64,000 nt of DNA from Chroococcus sp. FPU101. GTDB lineage: Bacteria > Cyanobacteriota > Cyanobacteriia > Cyanobacteriales > Microcystaceae. Location: NCBI RefSeq assembly GCF_017312365.1, contig NZ_BLJI01000001.1:248001-312000 (forward strand). The letters run 5' to 3'. Position numbers and translations under genes: made by a program. This document shows positions 9,626 through 17,976 of this stretch, piece after piece. Position 1 is the stretch's first letter. Every line of letters starts with the position of its first letter. Below the pieces are notes generated by a model. The model saw only the letters and a program-made list of their open reading frames with translations. It made no database searches and was not told the origin of the DNA.

Positions 9626-9690
9626 AACCGTCAATAAATCCAATGCGTCTAATCTAAAAAACAATAAATCATTCTAAAATTGATGCAGAC

Positions 9691-10959
9691 ATGGAATCGA
9701 CTCAAAAAAAAGTAAGCACTCGTCATCCTTGGTTTTTTATTCCTACTCTTTATTTTGCTCAAGGAATTCCTTATATTCTCATTAATAGCGTATCTGTTAT
9801 TATTTATAAGAATTTAGGGGTAGATAATGCAACAATCGCTTTTTGGACAAGCCTTCTTTATCTACCTTGGGTAATTAAAATGTTTTGGAGTCCATTCGTT
9901 GAATTGTACGCCACTAAAAGAAAATGGATTTTAGTCACACAGTTAGCGATGATGGCTTGTTTATTATTAGCTGCATTGTCTTTTAATTTAGAAAATTTCT
10001 TTTTTCCATCTTTAATCATTTTTACATTAGGTGCATTTATTTCAGCCACTTATGATATTGCGGCAGATGGCTTTTATTTAATTGCCTTAAATCCAGAACA
10101 GCAAGCGGTATTTGCAGGAATTCGTACTGTTTTTTATCGAGGGGCGGTCATTTTTGGTTCTGGTTTTCTAGTATTTTTTGCGGGAACTTTAGCCGAAAAA
10201 CTGGGAAATATTGCCTTAAGTTGGACGCTCTCACTCGGTTTAGCTGCTGTAATTTTTGGTGTGATTTATCTGTATCATCAGTTTAGTTTACCCTATCCAA
10301 TAGAAGCTCATACTTTTAAAAAAGCTCAATCAAAAATTCCTTTTGTAGAAATTATTACTTCTTATTTCCAACAACCTAAAATAGCTTCTATTATTGCTTT
10401 TATTTTGCTCTATCGCTTTGGTGAAGCAATGCTACTTAAATTAGTTTCGCCATTTTTATTAGATAAACCCGAAGCAGGGGGATTAGGTTTAAGTACAGCA
10501 GAAGTGGGTTTAGTCTATGGTACTTTTGGTGTTTTGGCTTTAATTATTGGTGGAATTTTAGGCGGAATTATTGTTGCTAAATATGGCTTAAGAAAAACGA
10601 TATTACCTCTAGCTTTAGCCCTGCACTTACCTAACCTTTTCTATGTTTATATGGCTGCAACACAACCCCCTTTGTCAGTGGTTCTTTTATTAGTAGCTCT
10701 CGAACAATTTGGCTATGGTATGGGTTTAACTGCTTTTATGGTTTATTTAATGAAAATTGCTAAAGAACCTTATCAAACTTCTTTTTATGCAATTTCGACT
10801 GGAATTATGGCTTTAGGAATGATGATACCTGGTTTAATTAGTGGTTATCTACAACAAGAGATAGGATATAAAGCCTTTTTTATCGTTGTTTGTGGTTTAG
10901 CTGTTGTTGGCATCGCTACCATCTTTTTCTTGCCTTGGGATGAAGAAATTAAAGCTTAA
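9691..10959 (+). CDS. MFS transporter of the AmpG/PAT type
   Basis: This 422-residue protein has about 12 hydrophobic segments and the start typical of AmpG/PAT-type major facilitator proteins: FFIPTLYFAQGIPY, then FWTSLLYLPWVIKMFWSPFV and ATYDIAADGFYL. AmpG imports anhydro-muropeptides for cell-wall recycling in proteobacteria. In this branch the cargo is not established, so the substrate is left open. Its position after a DedA gene is compatible with an envelope role. The ATG at 9691 is the only good start. The gene ends one base before the end of cutA on the other strand. Confidence 0.82.
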   Translation: MESTQKKVSTRHPWFFIPTLYFAQGIPYILINSVSVIIYKNLGVDNATIAFWTSLLYLPWVIKMFWSPFVELYATKRKWILVTQLAMMACLLLAALSFNLENFFFPSLIIFTLGAFISATYDIAADGFYLIALNPEQQAVFAGIRTVFYRGAVIFGSGFLVFFAGTLAEKLGNIALSWTLSLGLAAVIFGVIYLYHQFSLPYPIEAHTFKKAQSKIPFVEIITSYFQQPKIASIIAFILLYRFGEAMLLKLVSPFLLDKPEAGGLGLSTAEVGLVYGTFGVLALIIGGILGGIIVAKYGLRKTILPLALALHLPNLFYVYMAATQPPLSVVLLLVALEQFGYGMGLTAFMVYLMKIAKEPYQTSFYAISTGIMALGMMIPGLISGYLQQEIGYKAFFIVVCGLAVVGIATIFFLPWDEEIKA

Positions 10960-10960
10960 T

Positions 10961-11287
10961 TTATCTAATATTTGCCTTAATCCAATTTAGATAAGACTGA
11001 GAACCTGCAACAATGGGTAAAGCGATAATTTCTGGAACATCATATGAGTGTAATTCTTGAATCTTTTGGGTTATAGTCTGGAAATGAGTTAAATCAGTTT
11101 TAATAATTAATTGCCATTCGGGTTCAGAATGAATTTGTTCTTGCCATGTGTAGATAGATTGAATGGGAACAAGGTTAACGCAAGCAGCTAATTTAGAAGA
11201 TACTAAAGTAGAGGCTAACATTTTTGCTTCGTCTTCAGAACTAGCCGTTACTAAAATAATTCCATAACCCGTTAACTGTTGTTCCAT
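10961..11287 (-). CDS. cutA: CutA1 divalent-cation tolerance family protein
   Basis: The protein (about 108 residues) is a trimeric ferredoxin-like CutA1 homologue. Visible family segments are YGIILVTASSEDEAKMLAST, KLAACVNLVPIQSIYTWQ, EWQLIIKTD and HSYDVPEIIALPI. CutA1 was first linked to copper tolerance, but its cellular role in bacteria is uncertain. The ATG at 11287 is preferred to an upstream TTG. With this start only one base lies between the stop of the pentapeptide-repeat gene and the cutA ATG, which suggests translational coupling. Confidence 0.93.
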   Translation of the reverse strand: MEQQLTGYGIILVTASSEDEAKMLASTLVSSKLAACVNLVPIQSIYTWQEQIHSEPEWQLIIKTDLTHFQTITQKIQELHSYDVPEIIALPIVAGSQSYLNWIKANIR

Positions 11288-11288
11288 A

Positions 11289-12116
11289 CTAGGTAGCAAA
11301 TCCAGTTTGAATATTAGAAAAGGAAGTCATATAATTAGACAAAGCGGCTTGAACTTGACTGATTTGCTCATCTAAGAAAGATGTATGAACAAAAATAGCA
11401 TCGGTTAAATCAGCCCCTTCTAAATTAGCTTTTTCTAGATTAACTCCAGTTAAATTAGCTCCTCTTAGATTAACAGAGCGCAAATTAGCCCCTTCTAAAT
11501 TAGCACCTGTCAAGTTGGCTCCCGCTAAATTGCTTCCACTCAAACGAGCTTCTTGTAAATTGGCATTTTCTAAATTGGCATTACTAAAATTGACTTCTTT
11601 AAGAAAAGCAGAATTGAAATTAGCATGATGTAAACTAACATCCGTTAAATTTGCTCCAGAGAGTCGAGCTTCTTGTAAATTTGCCCAATTGAGATTAACA
11701 CTTTTTAGATTTGCTTCTCGTAAATTCACCCGAAATAGATTAGCACCGCACAAATTAGCCCCTTCTAAATCAGAAGCTCTTAAATTAGCGTGAGATAAAT
11801 CAGCCCCACTCATTAAAGCGCGTGTTAGCGTCGATTTGACCAAAAAAGCACCACTCAAACTGGCTTTGGTTAAATCAGCTTCAGCTAATTGTGCTTGACT
11901 CATTTTGGCAAAGCTTAAATTAGCCCAATTTAAACACGCTCTAGATAATTTAGATTTAGTCAGAAAAGCACGACTTAAATTAGTTCCCATTAAATTAGCT
12001 TCTGTCAGGTTGACTCCAATTAACATGATGCGAGTCAAATCGGCACTTTTAAGTTCTATCCCCGTAAATTCTCGTTCACCTTGTTCATAGGATCTCAGTA
12101 GATGACGTAGTTTCAT
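11289..12116 (-). CDS. Pentapeptide-repeat protein
   Basis: The 275-residue protein is nearly all pentapeptide repeats of the A(D/N)LXX type, from about residue 20 to 250. Examples are ANLMGTNLSRAFL, ANLQEARLSGANL and ANLEGADLTDAIF. This predicts a right-handed four-sided beta-helix, probably cytosolic since no signal peptide is seen. A short non-repeat cap (MKLRHLLRSYEQGEREFTG) opens it, and a tail of about 30 residues closes it. Cyanobacteria carry many such proteins, mostly without known function. cutA follows with a one-base gap. Confidence 0.9.
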   Translation of the reverse strand: MKLRHLLRSYEQGEREFTGIELKSADLTRIMLIGVNLTEANLMGTNLSRAFLTKSKLSRACLNWANLSFAKMSQAQLAEADLTKASLSGAFLVKSTLTRALMSGADLSHANLRASDLEGANLCGANLFRVNLREANLKSVNLNWANLQEARLSGANLTDVSLHHANFNSAFLKEVNFSNANLENANLQEARLSGSNLAGANLTGANLEGANLRSVNLRGANLTGVNLEKANLEGADLTDAIFVHTSFLDEQISQVQAALSNYMTSFSNIQTGFAT

Positions 12117-12558
12117 AGGCTTAACCGTTCCTGGTTGGTTGTAGAATTAATTCGCGGTATACCAACAAAAAGGCAAGTTAAAAATATGTATTTATAAAGG
12201 TTTTTAATTTATTCTTATTTTGTTTTTCTCGCTTTTAGCTGTTTTTGTCTGTATCCTATTTTACGCTATGGCTATTCCAATCAATAATAACTAAATTGTT
12301 TTTGTAAGAAATCTTAGCCTTTAAGTCAAAGCTAATCGTAGAAATATGTACGGGGATAACTGAGCTTTTCTAAAAGCCAGTAATAATACTTATTTAGTAT
12401 CTAAATTGACTAAATCTTCTCAACTACTAATTTCAAAAAATCATAAATAAGAACTTCTTTTATGAGTCCTTATCTTTAAATTAGTTCCACAATTAGCTAA
12501 AATAAATTGATCTTTAGATAGAAGTTGACTCAATCAAAAATCGCTCTTTTTACTCAAC
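12117..12558. other. AT-rich intergenic region without a visible gene
   Basis: These 442 bases separate two minus-strand genes. I see no ORF with a ribosome site and no strong hairpin followed by a U-run. The part next to 12116 should hold the promoter of the pentapeptide-repeat/cutA pair. Whether a small RNA lies here cannot be told by eye. Confidence 0.4.
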
Positions 12559-13458
12559 CTAATTAGAAGTAACAGAATAAATCCGCCCATCTAGCAAAAT
12601 TCGAGTAATTCCTTTTGCTTCAAGATAAGAATGAGTTTTAGCAATCACTTGAGCATCTGGAACTTTAATCACCCGTTCGCGTCTTCTTGAAAAACGTTTA
12701 GCCACACGATGACTGTCAAAAATTGGAAGCGTGCGTCTTTGATTTTCATCACTAGGAACCTTTCCTAAATCAGCAAAATCTTTTAGAGGACGAGTAATTA
12801 ATTCTGAGGCTCGATCAATCACCAGATAACAGGTTTTTGGAAAACTCGCACTCGATAAGGGTAATATTTTTAGCTGGACAGTTTTGGCTAAAGGTTGCGT
12901 AAACCGAATTTCCTCTTCTTCATCCCAATCATCATCCTCATCGTCATCCTCATCGTCATCATCCTCATCAAGATCCGACAAATCTTCCCCTAATAACTCT
13001 TCAAGTACCATCACTTCCATTGGGGAAACATCTTCCTCGTCATCATCCTCGTCTTCGGGTTCGGTGAAAACTTCTTTTTCCACCACTAAAGGAAGTTCAA
13101 TTTGCTTAATCGGTTTTTCCGTCTGAATCTCTTCGACAGGTGTTTCTTTTTTCTTCGTCTTAATTGTTTTGTCTTTAATAACAGGTAGCTCAATTGGAAC
13201 AAATGGTTTTTCCTCCACCACTTCTTCCACGGGGGCGGGTTTTTCGACTTCAAGATCTTTTCTAGGAGTACGAGCGAGACGTTTTTGCTGAATTAAGTCT
13301 TCGTATTCTGACTCAGACAGAAAACTTTTCAAGAAACGACTAATGGTTGAACTACTTACACCATAACGCTCGGCTAAGGTGGAAGTTGTTTCCTCCGTTT
13401 CACGATAAAGCTTAAGAATTTCTTGTTTTGTGTCTTCGGTCAGTTTTTTTGGACTCAT
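12559..13458 (-). CDS. HTH protein with a long acidic linker and a conserved-looking C-terminal domain
   Basis: This 299-residue protein has three parts. Residues 1-60 form a helix-turn-helix of the transposase/Psq type (TLAERYGVSSSTISRFLKSF). Residues about 65-195 are a low-complexity linker, first rich in Lys/Glu/Pro, then an almost pure Asp/Glu tract (EDDDDEDDDEDDDWDEEEE). Residues about 200-299 form a compact domain (CYLVIDRASELITRPLKDF, then LPIFDSHRVAKRFSRRRERV). The first domain suggests DNA binding and the acidic tract suggests interaction with basic proteins or DNA mimicry; both are inference. It is divergent from carA, 226 bases away, and no transposon ends are seen. Confidence 0.75.
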   Translation of the reverse strand: MSPKKLTEDTKQEILKLYRETEETTSTLAERYGVSSSTISRFLKSFLSESEYEDLIQQKRLARTPRKDLEVEKPAPVEEVVEEKPFVPIELPVIKDKTIKTKKKETPVEEIQTEKPIKQIELPLVVEKEVFTEPEDEDDDEEDVSPMEVMVLEELLGEDLSDLDEDDDDEDDDEDDDWDEEEEIRFTQPLAKTVQLKILPLSSASFPKTCYLVIDRASELITRPLKDFADLGKVPSDENQRRTLPIFDSHRVAKRFSRRRERVIKVPDAQVIAKTHSYLEAKGITRILLDGRIYSVTSN

Positions 13459-13684
13459 ATCCTTGTACGATGGCGATGGCTGTTTAATTGAAGATGTGCT
13501 TTATATTTTCGATCTGCTAGTATTAACAGGAGTTATTCGATACACTGCCGATAAGCGTCTAGCAGGGCGAATATCACGGGTCAATAGAGACTCAAAATTA
13601 ACGGGTGAAATTAATCACTTGATCTAGTCTATCGCTCATCAACATTTTTGATCGCCACTAACCACTAAAAAGTTACTTACGATT

Positions 13685-14826
13685 ATGTCGATTTTAAAAG
13701 GGAAACCCGCATTACTCGTTTTAGCTGATGGTACAGCCTACCGAGGATGGTCGTTTGGTGCCACTGGAACCACCGTCGGGGAAGTCGTATTTAATACGGG
13801 AATGACTGGATATCAAGAAGTTTTGACCGATCCGAGCTATGCTGGTCAAATTGTGACTTTTACTTATCCTGAACTCGGTAATACTGGAGTTAACCCCGAC
13901 GATGAAGAATCACTACGTCCTCAAGTTCGGGGTGTGATTGCTCGCAATATTACCCATCGTCCCAGTAATTGGGTTCCACTCAATCATTAAGCGATTATCT
14001 AATTCAACACAAAATTATCGGGATTTATGGCATTGATACACGCGCACTAACTCGACAACTGCGATCGGTCGGTGCGATGAATGGAGGCATTTCAACCGAA
14101 ATTCTTAACAGAAATGAGTTTGCACGTCAAATTCAAGCAACACCACCGATGGCGGGTTTAAACTTAGTTAAAGAAGTGACCACCCGCAAGATTTATGAAT
14201 GGTCTACTCCGACTGATGCTGCTTGGGAATTCCGCCCCGAAAATGGAGAGCAAGGAGCATCTTTAACAGTAGTTGCGCTCGATTTTGGGGTCAAACGCAA
14301 TATTCTACGCCGTCTAGCGAGTTATGGCTGTCGTGTGATTGTAGTACCCGCTAATACTCCCCCTGAAGAAATTCTAAAATATAATCCTGATGGGATTTTT
14401 CTCTCAAATGGACCGGGTGATCCCGCCGCCGTTATTGATGGAATCGAAACCACGAAAGCTTTACTAGAAGCACAAAAACCCACCTTTGGCATCTGTATGG
14501 GTCACCAAATTTTAGGGTTATCACTAGGGGCCGAAACCTTTAAATTAAAGTTTGGTCATCGAGGATTAAATCAACCAGCAGGACTCGAACAGCAACCCGT
14601 CGAAATTACCAGTCAAAATCATGGTTTTGCGGTTAGTCCCGACTCATTAGGGGCCGATGTTGAAATCACTCATTTAAACTTAAACGATCGCACTGTCGCA
14701 GGACTTCAACACAAAACTTTACCTTTCTTTTCTGTACAATACCATCCTGAAGCCAGTCCAGGCCCGCACGATGCCGATTATTTATTTGAAAAGTTTGTTA
14801 AATTAATGCGAGACAATCGTAAATAA
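13685..14826 (+). CDS. carA: Carbamoyl-phosphate synthase small subunit, interrupted by one frameshift
   Basis: This is the glutaminase subunit that feeds ammonia to CarB for arginine and pyrimidine synthesis. The N-terminal domain ([40 protein letters not shown]) runs to NITHRPSNW near 13972 and then loses frame. The rest continues from STQSLSDYL in another frame, through the glutaminase site [15 protein letters not shown] (nucleophile Cys) and the [10 protein letters not shown] segment with the His/Glu pair. Adding one G to the GGG run at 13971-13973 restores one protein of about 381 residues, the normal length. All catalytic residues are present, so this is more likely a sequencing error than a dead gene. 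Confidence 0.88.
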
Positions 14827-14896
14827 TCTGTAGGAGCGTTAATAAATCCAAAAAAACTACGCTATACTTAGCAATTGTTCGACTAGGGCAATTCTC

Positions 14897-14903
14897 AAGG
14901 AGG
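14897..14903 (+). promoter_or_regulatory. Strong Shine-Dalgarno AAGGAGG before an ATT codon
   Basis: AAGGAGG lies five bases before an in-frame ATT at 14909-14911, the ideal spacing for initiation. The first ordinary start codon in frame (TTG at 14927) is 23 bases away, too far. This site decides the start question of the STAS gene. Confidence 0.55.
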
Positions 14904-14926
14904 AAGCTATTCCTGAGCCACTCAAC

Positions 14927-15277
14927 TTGACCGTTAGTTTAAGAGGAACTCGTGAGGTCAAGGATAACTATCAAATTTTTCGGCTAACGGGTTTACTAGA
15001 TGCCTTTTCCGAACCGACTTTTCGGAAAGTGATCGGAACTCATATCGAAGAAGGGCCAGCTAATGTGATCCTGGTACTTTCTCAAATTGATTTCATCGAT
15101 AGCTCTGGTTTAGGCGCGTTAGTTCAGTTGGTGAAAAAAGCGAATACGGAAGGCGGTTCTTTACAGATTGTAACTAATCCAAGAGTGACCCAAACCGTTA
15201 AGCTAGTTCGTCTTGAAAAGTTTCTCTCTCTGCAAAATTCTGTAGAAGAAGCGATTCTTAGGGTAGAAAAGAGTTAG
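14927..15277 (+). CDS. STAS-domain anti-sigma factor antagonist
   Basis: The product (116 residues from TTG, 122 if read from ATT at 14909) is a single STAS domain of the SpoIIAA/RsbV class. Such proteins bind anti-sigma factors and are switched off by phosphorylation of a serine. The phosphorylation motif is FIDSSGLGALVQLVKKA, with the DSSG core. The strong AAGGAGG at 14897-14903 fits an ATT start and not TTG, so the N terminus may really read IPEPLNLTVSL; the coordinates given use the first standard start codon. The order carA, STAS, mini-RNase III, rlmB on one strand suggests a housekeeping cluster. The partner anti-sigma factor is not in the window. Confidence 0.85.
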   Translation: MTVSLRGTREVKDNYQIFRLTGLLDAFSEPTFRKVIGTHIEEGPANVILVLSQIDFIDSSGLGALVQLVKKANTEGGSLQIVTNPRVTQTVKLVRLEKFLSLQNSVEEAILRVEKS

Positions 15278-15318
15278 AGAAATTGCTCAATTTGTCCAAA
15301 CAATTTGTCAGTAGTGGT

Positions 15319-15353
15319 GCAAGCCCATCTCTTAAGTTAAAAAAATGGGTTGC
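15319..15353. other. Hairpin after the STAS gene
   Basis: GCAAGCCCAT (15319-15328) can pair with ATGGGTTGC (15345-15353), with one bulged G. It lies between the STAS gene and mrnC. There is no clean U-run right after it, so it may be a weak terminator or an mRNA processing site. Confidence 0.4.
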
Positions 15354-15409
15354 ATCATATTTTAGTTGGAAGAACAGAACTTTAAAATGAGAATAATGAT
15401 TAATAATTA

Positions 15410-15835
15410 ATGATGGATGATTCTGATGTAGTTCGTCTCCAGTTCATTTGTACAAGCCAAAATTCAGCAATACTGATTGAACAACTATCACCCACTTCTT
15501 TAGCATATATTGGAGATGCGGTATACGAACTGTATATCAGAACTCATTTTTTATGGCCACCGAAAAAAATTTCTCTGTATCATGATCAAGTAGTATCCAA
15601 AGTACGAGCCGAATTTCAAGCCGCCTGTTTAGGACAACTTAAACCCTATCTGACGGAAACTGAACAGGAAATCCTTAGACGCGGCAGAAATGGTGTTAAA
15701 AGAGAACCTTCACGACTTTCCCCAAAACTTTATCAGGAAGCAAGTAGCCTAGAAACATTAATTGGTTATCTATATTTATCAAATCCTCAGCGTTTAAATC
15801 AACTATTAGAAAAACTGAAGCTTGATGAATTCTAA
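15410..15835 (+). CDS. mrnC: Mini-ribonuclease III
   Basis: This 141-residue protein is an RNase III catalytic domain without the double-stranded RNA-binding domain, the definition of Mini-III, which matures 23S rRNA ends. The catalytic segment is SPTSLAYIGDAVYELYIRTH (residues 27-46), with the conserved YIGDAVYE core, and the second acidic helix is EASSLETLIGYLYLS near residue 110. The basic middle helix RRGRNGVKREPS is also typical. Two adjacent ATGs (15410 and 15413) are possible starts. rlmB follows 83 bases later, consistent with a ribosomal-RNA-handling pair. Confidence 0.92.
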   Translation: MMDDSDVVRLQFICTSQNSAILIEQLSPTSLAYIGDAVYELYIRTHFLWPPKKISLYHDQVVSKVRAEFQAACLGQLKPYLTETEQEILRRGRNGVKREPSRLSPKLYQEASSLETLIGYLYLSNPQRLNQLLEKLKLDEF

Positions 15836-15918
15836 TTAAATGTTTTTAATTGGTGATTAATAGGTTTCACTAATCTAGGAACAGACACAATTTTCTTTTT
15901 CTTATTGGTAATAAAGCA

Positions 15919-16836
15919 ATGGTTGAACAATTTTCCAAACCCAAACGCATTCTGGATCGTAAACCCAAAGCGTCTTTAAAACGATCTCCAAAAATCATTT
16001 CACCGAGAATTACGTCATCGGTTGAAGAAACAGAAACCGATCACGATCTAATTTATGGTCGTCATCCCGTTTTAACGGCCTTAGAGAGCGATCGTCAACT
16101 GAACCGTATTTGGATTATTCCCCGTCTACGTTATGATCCCCGATTTCTTCCTTTATTAAATGATGCAAAAGCTAAAGGAAGCGTCATTGATGAAGTTGAA
16201 CCACCGCGTTTAAGTCAAATTACTCAAGGTGGCAATCATCAGGGGATCGCAGCGCAAGTATCACCTTATACCTACACCGAATTATCGGATTTAATCACAG
16301 AAGCTAAAGTTAAAACACTATCACCTGTGATTGTCATTGCCGATGGGATCACTGATCCCCATAACTTAGGCGCAATCATTCGGACTACTGAAGCAGTTGG
16401 CGCACAAGGCCTCATTATTCCACAACGACGCGCATCGGGGATCACATCCACCGTCCTTAAAGTTGCAGCAGGAGCCTTAGAACATATACAAGTGGCTAGA
16501 GTCATTAACCTGCATCGTGCCTTAGAAGAACTTAAAGAAGCGGGTTTTTGGATTTATGGCACTGCCGCTAGTAGTGGTAAGCAAATACACACAATCGACT
16601 TAAAGGGCGCGATAGGATTGGTTGTAGGTTCAGAGGGGGAAGGATTAAGCTTACTGACTCAACGTTGTTGTGATGAGTTAATTTCGATTCCGTTAGCTGG
16701 AAAAACCCCTAGTCTAAATGCGTCAGTGGCTACAGCAATGGCTTTGTATGAAATTTATCGTCAACGATATTCAGATCCAATTTATCTTGAATCTGTATCT
16801 CTTAGCACTTCCCAAAAGTCGCATTACAAAGTATAA
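15919..16836 (+). CDS. rlmB: 23S rRNA (guanosine-2'-O-)-methyltransferase, TrmH/SpoU family
   Basis: The 305-residue enzyme transfers a methyl group from S-adenosylmethionine to a ribose of 23S rRNA. Residues 1-40 are a basic extension. A substrate-binding domain ([20 protein letters not shown]) follows from about 44. The SpoU knot domain starts near 135 with [20 protein letters not shown] (motif 1), then [10 protein letters not shown] (motif 2) and [20 protein letters not shown] (motif 3). The length fits cyanobacterial members, which carry the basic N-terminal extension. Family members also act on tRNA, so RlmB rather than another SpoU enzyme is a best match, not proof. Confidence 0.9.
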   Translation: MVEQFSKPKRILDRKPKASLKRSPKIISPRITSSVEETETDHDLIYGRHPVLTALESDRQLNRIWIIPRLRYDPRFLPLLNDAKAKGSVIDEVEPPRLSQITQGGNHQGIAAQVSPYTYTELSDLITEAKVKTLSPVIVIADGITDPHNLGAIIRTTEAVGAQGLIIPQRRASGITSTVLKVAAGALEHIQVARVINLHRALEELKEAGFWIYGTAASSGKQIHTIDLKGAIGLVVGSEGEGLSLLTQRCCDELISIPLAGKTPSLNASVATAMALYEIYRQRYSDPIYLESVSLSTSQKSHYKV

Positions 16837-16921
16837 CTAAGATGACGAAAAGTCAAAAATTGTAAATTAATGTTAACTGCCTCTGACTTTAACAAAAAAC
16901 CTTAGACAGGAAAAATTGAGG

Positions 16922-17206
16922 ATGAAAGAACTACTGCTTAAGCTATTGGATGCCGTTGGATTAGCCTATTGGGTAGAAATTACCACCGAAAATCCTCGGT
17001 GTACCTACTACTTTGGCCCTTTTCTCAGTAAATCGGAAGCGGCAGACGCCCAGGCTGGATATGTCGAAGACTTACAAGGAGAAGGAGCGAACAATATTGC
17101 TGTTTCTTTAAAGCGTTGTAAACCTGCTAATTTAACAATTTTTGATGATCGAGAAGATTTTAAAAAATTTAATGGTGTTCCAACCTTTAGCGGACAATCT
17201 TTCTAA
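16922..17206 (+). CDS. DUF1816 domain protein
   Basis: This 94-residue protein belongs to the cyanobacterial DUF1816 family. The family core is plain: WVEITTENPRCTYYFGPF, SEAADAQAGYVEDLQGEGA and then KRCKPANLTIF. No transmembrane segment or signal peptide is seen. The family has no settled function; some members occur near phycobilisome genes, but not here. The ATG at 16922 is preferred over a TTG two codons earlier. A small hairpin follows the gene. Confidence 0.88.
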   Translation: MKELLLKLLDAVGLAYWVEITTENPRCTYYFGPFLSKSEAADAQAGYVEDLQGEGANNIAVSLKRCKPANLTIFDDREDFKKFNGVPTFSGQSF

Positions 17207-17246
17207 AAAGATTTTTCAATTGTAAAGGTTTGCTAACTTAATCAAG

Positions 17247-17272
17247 AGGGTGAATCAAATGGATAACACCCT
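17247..17272. terminator. Hairpin after DUF1816
   Basis: AGGGTG (17247-17252) pairs with CACCCT (17267-17272), followed by TTTAAACTATTT. It probably ends the carA-to-DUF1816 cluster. Confidence 0.5.
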
Positions 17273-17325
17273 TTAAACTATTTGCTTGTAAAATAAAAAG
17301 TAGGACGGTATAGAAATGAGGAATT

Positions 17326-17841
17326 ATGCCGATGAATACTACTTCTGAACGGATTGGAAAAAACATAGACTGGCCGACTCTAGTCATGTTTACCTTGGGT
17401 TTTTGGTTAAGTGCAAGTCTCGTTCTAGACCTAGTAATTATGCCTAGCTTATCGGCATCTGGAATGATGGGTCAAAACGGATTTGCTAGTGCGGGTTATA
17501 CACTTTTTGGTCTATTTAATCGTATTGAATTGGTTTGTGCGGCTCTCGTTTTGAGTGGCTTTTTAATTTTTAATCGCAATCATACTTTCAATCATCAGAA
17601 TCAAACTTGGGCGATCGCATTTTCTAGTTTATTATTTGCCATTCCCCTTATTTATACCTATGTTCTCACTCCTCAAATGAGTGGCTTAGGACTTAGCTTA
17701 AATGTGTTTGAAACCGTTCAAACCATGCCAACTGATATGATCTATCTGCACGAGGGATATTGGTTACTAGAAGCCATTAAATTTATGGCTGGTTTAACGC
17801 TGTTACGTTGGTGTTATCAAAATAGTTGCCGAATTTCCTAA
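17326..17841 (+). CDS. Four-helix membrane protein, DUF4149-like
   Basis: The 171-residue protein has four predicted transmembrane helices: about residues 19-42 (MFTLGFWLSASLVLDLVIMP), 66-83, 94-115 and 147-165. The layout and the paired proline-containing loops resemble the DUF4149 family of small membrane proteins found in cyanobacteria and proteobacteria. No enzymatic motif is visible. A GAGG site is four bases before the first ATG (MPMN) and ten before the second, so the second (17332) may be used. A strong terminator follows, so the gene appears to be transcribed alone. Confidence 0.65.
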   Translation: MPMNTTSERIGKNIDWPTLVMFTLGFWLSASLVLDLVIMPSLSASGMMGQNGFASAGYTLFGLFNRIELVCAALVLSGFLIFNRNHTFNHQNQTWAIAFSSLLFAIPLIYTYVLTPQMSGLGLSLNVFETVQTMPTDMIYLHEGYWLLEAIKFMAGLTLLRWCYQNSCRIS

Positions 17842-17866
17842 TTTTTTAGCATAAAAGTCATCGGTA

Positions 17867-17887
17867 CATCGCCTTTCAAAGGCGATG
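17867..17887. repeat. Perfect palindrome CATCGCCTTT-C-AAAGGCGATG
   Basis: A 10-bp perfect inverted repeat with a single-base loop, 25 bases after the DUF4149-like stop codon. It lies just before a second hairpin with a U-run. It may be part of a double terminator or a dispersed palindromic element. Confidence 0.6.
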
Positions 17888-17932
17888 CCTGCGATGACAG
17901 CCTTCCGCAGTTCATGTAAACCATAATGATTA

Positions 17933-17962
17933 AGGGTAGGTAAGTTCCTACCCTAATTTTTT
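17933..17962 (+). terminator. Rho-independent terminator
   Basis: AGGGTAGG (17933-17940) pairs with CCTACCCT (17947-17954) and is followed by AATTTTTTTG. It ends transcription of the DUF4149-like gene and lies 15 bases before the glycosyltransferase start, so that gene needs a promoter inside this short stretch or reads through. Confidence 0.75.
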
Positions 17963-17976
17963 TGAGAATTTAGCAA

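Noticed and set aside
12884-13126. Plus-strand frame encoding a poly-serine protein
   Set aside because: It is the complement of the Asp/Glu tract of the HTH protein; the serine runs are a by-product of GAT/GAC/GAA codons.
13430-13627. Plus-strand frame of 65 codons before carA
   Set aside because: It starts inside the HTH gene on the other strand, has no ribosome site and shows no family pattern; more likely the divergent promoter region.
17867-17962. Two strong hairpins considered as a possible CRISPR-like or small-RNA locus
   Set aside because: There are only two unrelated palindromes, no repeated spacers; the second has a U-run and is better explained as a terminator.
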